From Reyranella sp. (GTDB lineage Bacteria; Pseudomonadota; Alphaproteobacteria; Reyranellales; Reyranellaceae), in assembly GCA_030681635.1 (NCBI GenBank), contig JAUXRT010000609.1:1-5130 (forward strand): a stretch of 5,130 bases of DNA, written 5' to 3'. A program made the position numbers and the translations under genes. A model generated the notes under the pieces. The model was not told the origin of the DNA. It made no database searches and saw nothing but the letters and a program-made list of their open reading frames with translations. Below are positions 1 to 5,130 of the stretch, one piece after another. Position 1 is the stretch's first letter. Each line of letters starts with the position of its first letter.

Positions 1-1
1 A

Positions 2-1837
2 CCCGCCTTCTTCTGGTGGTGGTACGCCTATGACGCCTATGCGCCGTCCATCTTCGTCGAAGGCGCCTGCATCGCGGCCTCGGGAGGATTGATCTCGATC
101 GCGGTGGCGATCGGCATGTCGGTTTGGCGCGCGCGCGAGGCCAAGAACGTGGCCACCTATGGCTCGGCACGTTGGGCGACGGTGCGCGAGGCACACAACG
201 CGGGGCTGATCGGTCCTGACGGGGTCGTGCTCGGCAAGCTCGGTGCCGACTATCTGCGTCATGACGGGCCGGAGCACGTCCTGTGCTTTGCCCCGACGCG
301 AAGCGGAAAGGGCGTCGGCCTGGTCGTGCCGACCTTGCTGACCTGGCCGGGCAGCTCGATCGTGCACGACATCAAGGGCGAGAACTGGGAGCTGACCTCG
401 GGCTTTCGGTCACGGCATGGCCGCGTGCTACTGTTCGACCCGACCAATGCGGAGTCGGCTGCCTACAACCCGTTGCTGGAAGTTCGCCGCGGAGAATGGG
501 AGGTCCGCGACGTCCAGAATATTGCTGACGTCCTGGTCGATCCCGAAGGCGCGCTGGAGCGGCGGAACCATTGGGAGAAGACCAGCCACGCCCTGCTGGT
601 CGGCGCGATCCTGCATGTCCTGTATGCAGGGCAGGACAAGACGCTGGCCGGCGTCGCGGCCTTCCTGTCCGATCCGAAGCAGCCGATCGAGACGACGCTC
701 CGGGCGATGATGACCACGCCGCATCTCGGCGAGGCCGGAACCCATCCAGTGATCGCCTCGGCGGCGCGAGAGCTGTTGAACAAGAGCGAGAACGAACGCT
801 CGGGCGTGCTCTCGACGGCCATGTCCTTCCTCGGCCTGTACCGGGATCCCGTGGTGGCCCAGGTGACCTGCCGCTGCGACTGGCGTATCCGCGATCTAGT
901 CGAGAATGAGCGGCCGACAAGCCTTTATCTCGTTGTGCCGCCATCCGACATCAGCCGGACCAAGCCGCTGGTGCGGCTCGTACTGAATCAGATCGGCCGC
1001 CGGCTGACCGAGGAGCTCCATGCCAAGGGGCGGCGCCACAGGCTGCTGCTCATGCTTGACGAGTTCCCGGCGTTGGGACGTCTCGACTTCTTCGAATCGG
1101 CGCTCGCCTTCATGGCAGGCTACGGGTTGAAGAGCTTCCTCATCGCCCAGTCGCTGAACCAGATCGAGAAGGCGTATGGGCCGAATAATGCCATTCTCGA
1201 CAACTGCCATGTGCGCGTCTCCTTCGCCACCAACGACGAGCGCACCGCCAAGCGCGTTTCGGATGCCCTCGGCACCGCCACCGAGATTCGTGACGCCAGG
1301 AACTACGCTGGTCACAGGCTGAGCCCCTGGCTCGGTCACCTCATGGTGTCGCGGCAGGAGACGGCGCGACCGCTGCTGACGCCTGGCGAGGTCATGCAAC
1401 TGCCGGCCACTGACGAACTGGTGATGGTCTCCGGCTGCCCGCCGATCCGGGCCAGGAAGGCTCGATACTACGAGGACCGGCAGCTGACGAAGCGTCTGTT
1501 TCCAGCACCAAAGCCGGAAAAGCCGAGTGTTGCCAGCACAGCGGCAGATGACTGGAGCGGCACGCCCGCTCCGGCGAGTCGGGGCGGGAGCGAGGGAGTG
1601 GCAGGCTTCCCAGCGATGCATCCCGTCGACGATCCCGCCAACGGCGGAATCCGCCGAGAGCCGGAGCTCGCCGAGCATGAAGACATCGCACCCGAGCCAG
1701 CGAAGCCCTCACCGGAGTTTGAGTTTGGCGACGATGAGCCTGACGAGGACGCCGTGCGCGCTCGCGCGTTGCGTGCCGCTGCCCGAGGTCTCGCCCGCCA
1801 GGCGGCATTGGATCCCGGCGACGGTATCGACCTCTGA
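2..1837 (+). CDS. traG: Type IV coupling protein TraG (VirD4 family), 5'-truncated by the window edge
   Basis: This is the hexameric inner-membrane ATPase that links the relaxosome to the type IV secretion channel. The frame is open from base 2, giving 611 visible residues; family length suggests about 60 more upstream (inference). The TTG at 89 is not a credible start, because it lies inside a hydrophobic segment (visible residues about 17-40) preceded by the aromatic FFWWWYAYDAYAP stretch usual between the two TraG membrane helices. Walker A is APTRSGKGVG (residues 97-106, Lys103), followed by the HDIKGENWELTSG block. Walker B is LLLMLDEFPALG (Asp353, Glu354), and the later LIAQSLNQIEKAYG block carries Gln383. 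The family C-terminal block GCPPIRARKARYY follows near residue 480. The last 100 or so residues form an acidic, Pro/Ala/Glu-rich tail that is probably disordered. The stop lies 8 bases before the CopG-like gene, suggesting cotranscription. Confidence 0.95.
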   Translation, partial: PAFFWWWYAYDAYAPSIFVEGACIAASGGLISIAVAIGMSVWRAREAKNVATYGSARWATVREAHNAGLIGPDGVVLGKLGADYLRHDGPEHVLCFAPTRSGKGVGLVVPTLLTWPGSSIVHDIKGENWELTSGFRSRHGRVLLFDPTNAESAAYNPLLEVRRGEWEVRDVQNIADVLVDPEGALERRNHWEKTSHALLVGAILHVLYAGQDKTLAGVAAFLSDPKQPIETTLRAMMTTPHLGEAGTHPVIASAARELLNKSENERSGVLSTAMSFLGLYRDPVVAQVTCRCDWRIRDLVENERPTSLYLVVPPSDISRTKPLVRLVLNQIGRRLTEELHAKGRRHRLLLMLDEFPALGRLDFFESALAFMAGYGLKSFLIAQSLNQIEKAYGPNNAILDNCHVRVSFATNDERTAKRVSDALGTATEIRDARNYAGHRLSPWLGHLMVSRQETARPLLTPGEVMQLPATDELVMVSGCPPIRARKARYYEDRQLTKRLFPAPKPEKPSVASTAADDWSGTPAPASRGGSEGVAGFPAMHPVDDPANGGIRREPELAEHEDIAPEPAKPSPEFEFGDDEPDEDAVRARALRAAARGLARQAALDPGDGIDL

Positions 1838-1845
1838 GCCACCGG

Positions 1846-2286
1846 ATGCGGACCAAGCATACGTTCCGCTTGCCCCCTGATCTGGCGATCAAGCTCGCCG
1901 ACTATGCGCTGCGCAAGCGCGTGCCGCAGGCGCTCATCGTGGAAACTGCCCTCGCATCCTTCCTGTCGCCTGACGGCTCCGAGAGGCTGGAAGGGGCGCT
2001 GGGCCGCCGGCTCGACCGACTTAATCGCCAAGTCGAACGGCTGGAGCGGAACGTCACCATCTCCAACGAAGCGTTGGCGCTCTTCGTGCGCTTCTGGCTG
2101 ACCGCGACTCCACCTCTGCCGGATACCGCGCAGCCGGGCGCGCTGGCCAAGGGCCGGGAGCGTTACGAGGGGTTCGTGGAGGCGCTCGGCCGCCGCCTGG
2201 CCAAAGGCCGGACCCTGGCCGACGAGATCTCCCAGGATATCGCGCCTCCAGATGAAGCTACGGATGAGGGAAGTCATCGGTCCTGA
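1846..2286 (+). CDS. CopG-like ribbon-helix-helix protein of the transfer region
   Basis: This 146-residue protein probably binds DNA as a dimer. The N-terminus fits a ribbon-helix-helix fold: a strand KHTFRL (residues 4-9), helix A about 11-24 and helix B about 27-40 (QALIVETALASFL). Residues 46-70 form a charged helix with hydrophobic heptad positions L52, L56, L59, V63, L66 and V70, which suggests a coiled coil. A hydrophobic patch follows at 76-85 (ALALFVRFWL). The C-terminal third is charged and repeats LAKGR at 100-104 and 118-122. The ATG lies 8 bases after the traG stop with no clear Shine-Dalgarno sequence, so translational coupling is likely. Genes of this kind commonly sit between traG and trbB in trb-type elements. 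Its target is unknown: it could repress the downstream trb genes, perhaps through the palindrome at 2313-2326, or act as an accessory factor near TraG. It is longer than minimal CopG proteins, which are about 45 residues. Confidence 0.85.
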   Translation: MRTKHTFRLPPDLAIKLADYALRKRVPQALIVETALASFLSPDGSERLEGALGRRLDRLNRQVERLERNVTISNEALALFVRFWLTATPPLPDTAQPGALAKGRERYEGFVEALGRRLAKGRTLADEISQDIAPPDEATDEGSHRS

Positions 2287-2296
2287 GGTCGGACCG
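2278..2296 (+). repeat. Short GC-rich inverted repeat across the copG stop codon
   Basis: CGGTCC (2278-2283) and GGACCG (2291-2296) are perfect 6-base complements around a 7-base loop that contains the stop codon of the CopG-like gene. In RNA this could form a small hairpin. No run of T follows, so it does not look like an intrinsic terminator. It could be a weak attenuator, a protein-binding site or chance in GC-rich DNA. Confidence 0.3.
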
Positions 2297-2312
2297 CCGT
2301 CCGCCTGCCTTT

Positions 2313-2326
2313 GTACGCCAGCGTAC
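2313..2326. promoter_or_regulatory. 14-base palindrome, candidate operator upstream of trbB
   Basis: GTACGC-CA-GCGTAC is a perfect 6-base inverted repeat with a 2-base centre, located 27 bases after the copG stop and 100 bases before the trbB start. Ribbon-helix-helix dimers often bind short palindromes near their own genes, so this is a reasonable candidate site for the CopG-like protein encoded just upstream. The symmetry is seen directly; the operator role is inference. Confidence 0.4.
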
Positions 2327-2345
2327 TACGACCTCCTCAACCTTG

Positions 2346-2376
2346 TTGCGCCGACCCATTTCCTCCTCTTTCTAAT
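2346..2376 (+). promoter_or_regulatory. Weak candidate promoter for the trbBCDE operon
   Basis: The copG-trbB spacer is the only gap of any size in the window and is visibly poorer in GC (about 53% over 2331-2400 by hand count) than the genes beside it. TCTAAT at 2371-2376 matches the sigma-70 -10 consensus at five of six positions. Upstream there is only a poor -35 element (TTGCGC at 2346-2351, three of six matches, 19-base spacing). The palindrome at 2313-2326 lies just upstream. This may instead be simple readthrough from traG. Confidence 0.18.
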
Positions 2377-2403
2377 CGACCCCAATCAACGATCGCTGCT
2401 CGC

Positions 2404-2436
2404 ACGGTCCTGCAATCGGGGTAACGATGACGGTCC
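2404..2436 (+). repeat. Pair of ACGGTCC direct repeats flanking the trbB start
   Basis: ACGGTCC occurs at 2404-2410 and again at 2430-2436, with 26 bases between their starts. The second copy overlaps the trbB start codon by one base at most and runs into codons 2-4. The core CGGTCC also appears at 2278-2283 and inverted at 2291-2296. The spacing would place the sites on nearly the same helical face only approximately (about 2.5 turns). This may be chance in GC-rich sequence. Confidence 0.25.
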
Positions 2437-3395
2437 ATTCCTTCCAGGCTGAGGTGATCTCCCGCAGTGCGCGCATGCTCCGCACTGCCTTGGGCCCCGC
2501 TATCGCCGCCTGGCTCGAAGATGCCTCCGTTGTCGAGGTGATGTTGAACCCCGACGGACGGCTCTGGGTCGACCGGCTGTCGAGCGGCCTGGCTGAGACG
2601 CAGGAGCGTCTCGCGCCCGCCGAAGGCGAGCGCATAGTGCGGCTCGTCGCCCACCATGTCGGGGCCGAGGTTCATCCGGGCAGTCCCCGCGTGTCGGCGG
2701 AGCTGCCCGAGACGGGAGAGCGTTTCGAGGGGCTGCTGCCTCCTGTTGTGGTGGCACCGACCTTCGCGATCCGCAAGCCGGCGGTCGCCGTCTTCACCCT
2801 CGAGGACTATGCCGCGGCGGGCATCATGACGGCCGGGCAAGCGGATGTGCTCCGGCAGGCTGTTGCAGACCGTCGCAACATCCTGGTGGCCGGTGGAACC
2901 TCGACCGGCAAGACGACACTTGCCAACGCGCTGCTTGCCGAAGTCGCCAAGACTTCCGACCGGGTCGTGCTGATCGAGGATACCCGCGAGCTGCAGTGCC
3001 GTGCCGCTAACCTGGTCGCGTTGCGCACGAAGGACGGCGTGGCGTCGCTGTCCGATCTGGTGCGCTCGTCGCTCCGGCTGCGGCCCGACCGCATTCCGAT
3101 CGGTGAGGTACGTGGCGCCGAAGCCCTCGATCTCCTGAAGGCTTGGGGGACGGGCCATCCCGGCGGCATCGGCACCATTCATGCCGGGACGGCGCGCGGC
3201 GCCATGCGGCGCCTAGAACAGCTCATCCAGGAAGCCGTCGTCACCGTGCCGCGCGCCCTGATCGCCGAGACCATTGACTTGATCGCCGTACTGTCGGGCC
3301 GCGGCGTCGCGCGCCGGCTGACCGAGCTCACCCGAGTCAACGGTCTCGGCACCGATTCAGACTACGCACTCTCACCTGCAGGAGACCATCAATGA
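2427..3395 (+). CDS. trbB: Conjugal transfer ATPase TrbB (VirB11 / GspE secretion ATPase family)
   Basis: TrbB is a peripheral hexameric ATPase on the cytoplasmic face of the inner membrane that energises pilus assembly and transfer. The 322-residue length fits the family. An N-terminal domain (about 1-140) carries the block ELPETGERFEGLLPPVV, followed by the nucleotide-binding domain. Walker A is GGTSTGKTT (156-164, Lys162). The Asp box is VVLIEDTREL (Glu184, Asp185, Arg187). Walker B is the IPIGEVRG block with Glu227. The His box is GTGHPGGIGTIHAG with His244 and His252. All motifs are intact, so the enzyme should be active. ATG 2427 is preceded by GGGG at 2418-2421, a weak ribosome binding site, and gives the N-terminus expected for TrbB. 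The gene follows the 140-base spacer and its last 4 bases overlap trbC, marking it as the first gene of a coupled trbBCDE block. Confidence 0.95.
   Translation: MTVHSFQAEVISRSARMLRTALGPAIAAWLEDASVVEVMLNPDGRLWVDRLSSGLAETQERLAPAEGERIVRLVAHHVGAEVHPGSPRVSAELPETGERFEGLLPPVVVAPTFAIRKPAVAVFTLEDYAAAGIMTAGQADVLRQAVADRRNILVAGGTSTGKTTLANALLAEVAKTSDRVVLIEDTRELQCRAANLVALRTKDGVASLSDLVRSSLRLRPDRIPIGEVRGAEALDLLKAWGTGHPGGIGTIHAGTARGAMRRLEQLIQEAVVTVPRALIAETIDLIAVLSGRGVARRLTELTRVNGLGTDSDYALSPAGDHQ
3380..3385 (+). promoter_or_regulatory. Ribosome binding site of trbC, inside the end of trbB
   Basis: AGGAGA is a strong Shine-Dalgarno match, 6 bases before ATG 3392 and 9 bases before ATG 3395. Both starts are in the same frame and differ by one Met, so the site does not decide between them. 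It lies in trbB coding sequence, as expected for translational coupling. Confidence 0.7.
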
Positions 3396-3718
3396 TGCGC
3401 TTCGCGATACGGCGCGCCGTCACGGCGACCGCCATTCTGTCCTCGACTTTGCTGGCCTTCTCGTCTGCGGCCTACGCGGCGGGTTCCAGCATGCCGTGGG
3501 AGCAGCCTCTGCAGCAGGTCCTTCAATCGGTCGAAGGCCCGGTGGCCAAGATCGTTGCCGTGATCATCATCATCGTCACCGGCCTCACCTTGGCCTTCGG
3601 CGACACCTCCGGCGGTTTTAGGCGCCTGATCCAGATCGTGTTCGGCATCTCGATCGCCTTCGCCGCCTCGAGTTTTTTCCTGTCGTTCTTCTCCTTCGGC
3701 GGCGGAGTCCTCGTCTGA
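3392..3718 (+). CDS. trbC: Conjugative pilus subunit precursor TrbC (VirB2 family)
   Basis: TrbC is the major subunit of the conjugative pilus. This 108-residue protein has the expected pilin form. A signal peptide with basic residues R3, R7 and R8 and a hydrophobic core (about 9-26) ends at a likely signal peptidase I site AYA-A (after residue 29). Two membrane helices follow: about 49-69, with four consecutive Ile, and about 79-100. They are separated by a short GDTSGGFRR loop. The protein ends in FGGGVLV. RP4 TrbC is trimmed and cyclised by the TraF peptidase; whether this one is cyclised cannot be told here, since no traF is in the window. ATG 3392 overlaps the trbB stop (ATGA); a second in-frame ATG follows at 3395. 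The gene overlaps trbD by 1 base (TGATG). Confidence 0.92.
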   Translation: MMRFAIRRAVTATAILSSTLLAFSSAAYAAGSSMPWEQPLQQVLQSVEGPVAKIVAVIIIIVTGLTLAFGDTSGGFRRLIQIVFGISIAFAASSFFLSFFSFGGGVLV

Positions 3719-3981
3719 TGACCGACCTCGTTCCCGGCTTCGTGGTGCCGCTTCACCGCGCCTTGACCGAGCCGATCCTGCTGGGCGGCGCGCCGCGGTC
3801 CATCGCGATCCTCAACGGCACGCTGGCCGCGGCAGTTGGTCTCGGCCTGCGCCTTTGGATCGCCGGCCTCCTGCTCTGGTTGATCGCCCATGGCCTGGCC
3901 GTCTGGGCGGCCAAACGCGACCCACTGTTCGTCGACGTCGTGCGCCGCCACCTGCGCATCCCCGGTCGGCTCGGCGTGTGA
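3718..3981 (+). CDS. trbD: Conjugal transfer membrane protein TrbD (VirB3 family)
   Basis: This is a small inner-membrane protein of the type IV secretion machine, thought to act with the VirB4-type ATPase encoded next. The 87 residues fit the VirB3/TrbD family. A short N-terminal segment with PLHRALTEPILLGGAPR (11-27) is typical of the family. Two closely spaced hydrophobic helices follow (about 28-44 and 46-64, rich in Leu, Ala and Trp), then a basic tail (KRDPLFVDVVRRHLR). The start is set by the TGATG overlap with trbC; GGAG at 3704-3707 is a plausible ribosome binding site 10 bases upstream. The stop lies 10 bases before the trbE start. Identification rests on position between trbC and trbE together with these features. 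Confidence 0.9.
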   Translation: MTDLVPGFVVPLHRALTEPILLGGAPRSIAILNGTLAAAVGLGLRLWIAGLLLWLIAHGLAVWAAKRDPLFVDVVRRHLRIPGRLGV

Positions 3982-3984
3982 GGA
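3979..3984 (+). promoter_or_regulatory. Ribosome binding site of trbE, overlapping the trbD stop
   Basis: TGAGGA includes the trbD stop codon and is a good Shine-Dalgarno match, 7 bases before ATG 3992 and 10 bases before ATG 3995. It excludes ATG 3987, which is too close, lies in another frame and meets a stop after two codons. Confidence 0.6.
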
Positions 3985-3991
3985 CCATGGC

Positions 3992-5130
3992 ATGATGAAC
4001 CTCGCCGAATATCGCAGCTCGGCCACGCGCCTGGCGGACTTCCTGCCCTGGGCGGCGCTCGTCGCTCCGGGCGTCGTTCTCAACAAGGACGGATCCTTCC
4101 AGCGGACGGCTCATTTCCGGGGGCCCGACCTCGACTCGGCCGTGCCCGCCGAACTCGTCGGCGTTGCCGGGCGCCTCAACAACGCGCTGCGTCGCTTGGG
4201 ATCGGGGTGGGCGATCTTCGTCGAGGCGCAACGGCAGCCGTCCAGCACCTATCCCGAGAGCAGCTTCTCGGATGCAGCCTCCGCGCTGGTCGATGCCGAG
4301 CGGAAGGCTGCTTTCGAGGAGGAGGGGGCCCACTACGAGTCGGCCTACTTCCTCACCATTCTCTACCTGCCGCCGGCCTGGGAGTCGGCCGGCGCCGAGC
4401 GCTTCCTCTACGAAGGCCGGTCGCGTGCCGAGGGTGCTGACGCGCGTGAGATCCTGGCGGGCTTCATCGACCGGACGGACCGCCTCCTAAAACTCCTCGA
4501 AGGTTTTATGCCCGAAAGCCGTTGGCTCGACGATGGCGAGACGCTGACCTACCTGCATTCCTGCGTCTCTACCCGGCGCCAGCGCGTGCGTGTGCCGGAA
4601 GTACCCATGTATCTCGATGCGCTGCTGGCCGATCAGCCGCTGGCAGGCGGCCTCGAGCCGAAGCTCGGGGACACGCATCTCCGCGTGCTCACGATCGTCG
4701 GTTTCCCGGCCACGACCACGCCCGGGATCCTGGATGAGCTCAATCGTCTGGCCTTCGCCTACCGCTGGTCGACCCGGGCCATCATGCTCGACAAGACCGA
4801 CGCCACCAGGCTTCTGACCCGGATCCGCCGGCAGTGGTTCGCCAAGAGGAAGTCGATCGCCGCCATCCTAAAAGAGGTGATGACCAACGAGGCGTCGACG
4901 CTCCTCGATACGGACGCCCACAACAAGGCGATCGATGCCGATGCCGCCCTGCAGGAACTCGGCTCCGACGCGGTCGGTGCGGCCTATTGCACGGTGACCG
5001 TCACGGTATGGGACGACGACCCACGAATCGCCGACGAGAGGCTGCGCCTTGTCGAGAAAGCGATCCAGGGCCGGGACTTCACCTGCATGGCGGAAACCGT
5101 CAATGCCGTCGACGCCTGGTTCGGCTCCCT
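3992..5130 (+). CDS. trbE: Conjugal transfer ATPase TrbE (VirB4 family), 3'-truncated by the window edge
   Basis: TrbE is the large VirB4-type ATPase at the cytoplasmic base of the secretion channel, needed for pilus assembly and substrate transfer. The frame is open from ATG 3992 to the window end, giving 379 full codons, somewhat under half of the roughly 800-residue family length. The visible part is the N-terminal CagE/TrbE/VirB domain. Recognisable blocks are MMNLAEYRSSATRLADFLPW at the start, LNKDGSFQRTAHFRGPDLDS, VEGFMPE-like LEGFMPESRWLDDGETLTYL, VPMYLDALLADQPLAGGLEP, RVLTIVGFPATTTPG, RQWFAKRKSIAAILKEVM and LVEKAIQGRDFTCMAETVNA. The Walker A and B motifs of the family lie further on and are not in view, so activity cannot be judged. 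ATG 3992 and 3995 are both in frame; 3992 gives the MMN start that I recall as common in relatives. Confidence 0.93.
   Translation, partial: MMNLAEYRSSATRLADFLPWAALVAPGVVLNKDGSFQRTAHFRGPDLDSAVPAELVGVAGRLNNALRRLGSGWAIFVEAQRQPSSTYPESSFSDAASALVDAERKAAFEEEGAHYESAYFLTILYLPPAWESAGAERFLYEGRSRAEGADAREILAGFIDRTDRLLKLLEGFMPESRWLDDGETLTYLHSCVSTRRQRVRVPEVPMYLDALLADQPLAGGLEPKLGDTHLRVLTIVGFPATTTPGILDELNRLAFAYRWSTRAIMLDKTDATRLLTRIRRQWFAKRKSIAAILKEVMTNEASTLLDTDAHNKAIDADAALQELGSDAVGAAYCTVTVTVWDDDPRIADERLRLVEKAIQGRDFTCMAETVNAVDAWFGS

Noticed and set aside
608..631. Perfect 7-base inverted repeat (CCTGCAT / ATGCAGG, 7-base loop) overlapping an ATCCTGC word that resembles the RP4-type nick region
   Set aside because: It lies in the middle of traG coding sequence that encodes a conserved stretch (AILHVLYAGQDKTL), with no nearby relaxase gene and no wider match to an origin of transfer. 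Chance is the simpler explanation.
896..1678. Long - strand open frames opposite traG, copG and trbB (for example 896-1678, 1468-2277 and 2337-3182)
   Set aside because: GC-rich coding DNA routinely leaves long open frames on the other strand. Their products are rich in Arg, Pro, Ser and Gly with no domain, and they lie opposite clearly conserved proteins.
2278..2310. Intrinsic terminator between copG and trbB
   Set aside because: The hairpin at 2278-2296 is short and is followed by a C-rich stretch without a T run, so transcription probably continues into trbB.
2379..2422. Possible pairing of ACCCC (2379-2383) with GGGGT (2418-2422), which would hide the weak trbB ribosome binding site
   Set aside because: Only 5 pairs across a 34-base loop with no extension; too weak to claim as a regulatory structure.
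2252..2452. A + strand open frame of 66 codons bridging the copG end, the spacer and the trbB start
   Set aside because: It overlaps two better genes, has no ribosome binding site, and its product shows no recognisable domain. It most likely stays open by chance.
3523..4333. - strand open frames opposite trbC, trbD and trbE (3523-4086 and 3812-4333)
   Set aside because: Same shadow effect; the + strand encodes recognisable TrbC, TrbD and TrbE there, with coupled starts.
4164..4817. Additional + strand open frames within trbE (for example 4164-4490, 4522-4737 and 4590-4817)
   Set aside because: They are out of frame with the continuous TrbE reading frame, which carries family blocks throughout the same interval. 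There is no sign of a frameshift.

Overview
The window looks like part of a conjugative transfer region from a GC-rich proteobacterium, most likely an alphaproteobacterium (Rhizobiales or Sphingomonadales type). This rests on the GC-rich codon use and on the resemblance of the proteins to the trb-type conjugation proteins of that group; both are judged by eye. Every gene I can support lies on the + strand, tightly packed and in the order traG - ribbon-helix-helix (CopG-like) gene - trbB - trbC - trbD - trbE. The first and last genes are cut by the window edges.

Layout. Positions 2-1837 hold most of the coupling protein TraG; its true start and first membrane segment lie upstream. Positions 1846-2286 hold a 146-residue CopG-like protein. 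A 140-base spacer (2287-2426), less GC-rich than its surroundings, holds a perfect 14-base palindrome that could be an operator, a short GC-rich hairpin at the copG stop and a pair of 7-base direct repeats around the trbB start. Positions 2427-3395 hold the TrbB (VirB11-like) ATPase, 3392-3718 the TrbC pilin, 3718-3981 TrbD (VirB3-like) and 3992-5130 the N-terminal part of the TrbE (VirB4-like) ATPase. The trbB/trbC and trbC/trbD junctions overlap by 4 bases and 1 base, and trbE begins 10 bases after trbD, so trbBCDE reads as one translationally coupled operon.

How they work together. TraG would bring the relaxase-bound DNA strand to the inner-membrane channel. TrbB and TrbE would power pilus assembly and substrate transfer, TrbC is the pilus subunit, and TrbD is a small membrane partner of TrbE. 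Established knowledge of trb operons predicts trbJ, trbL, trbF, trbG and trbI downstream. The arrangement with a CopG-like gene between traG and trbB is, as I recall, typical of Tn4371-like and rhizobial integrative conjugative elements, but no integrase, relaxase, attachment site or replication gene is visible. The window therefore cannot say whether this is an ICE or a plasmid.

I see no undescribed system here. The least explained parts are the CopG-like protein and the spacer after it.
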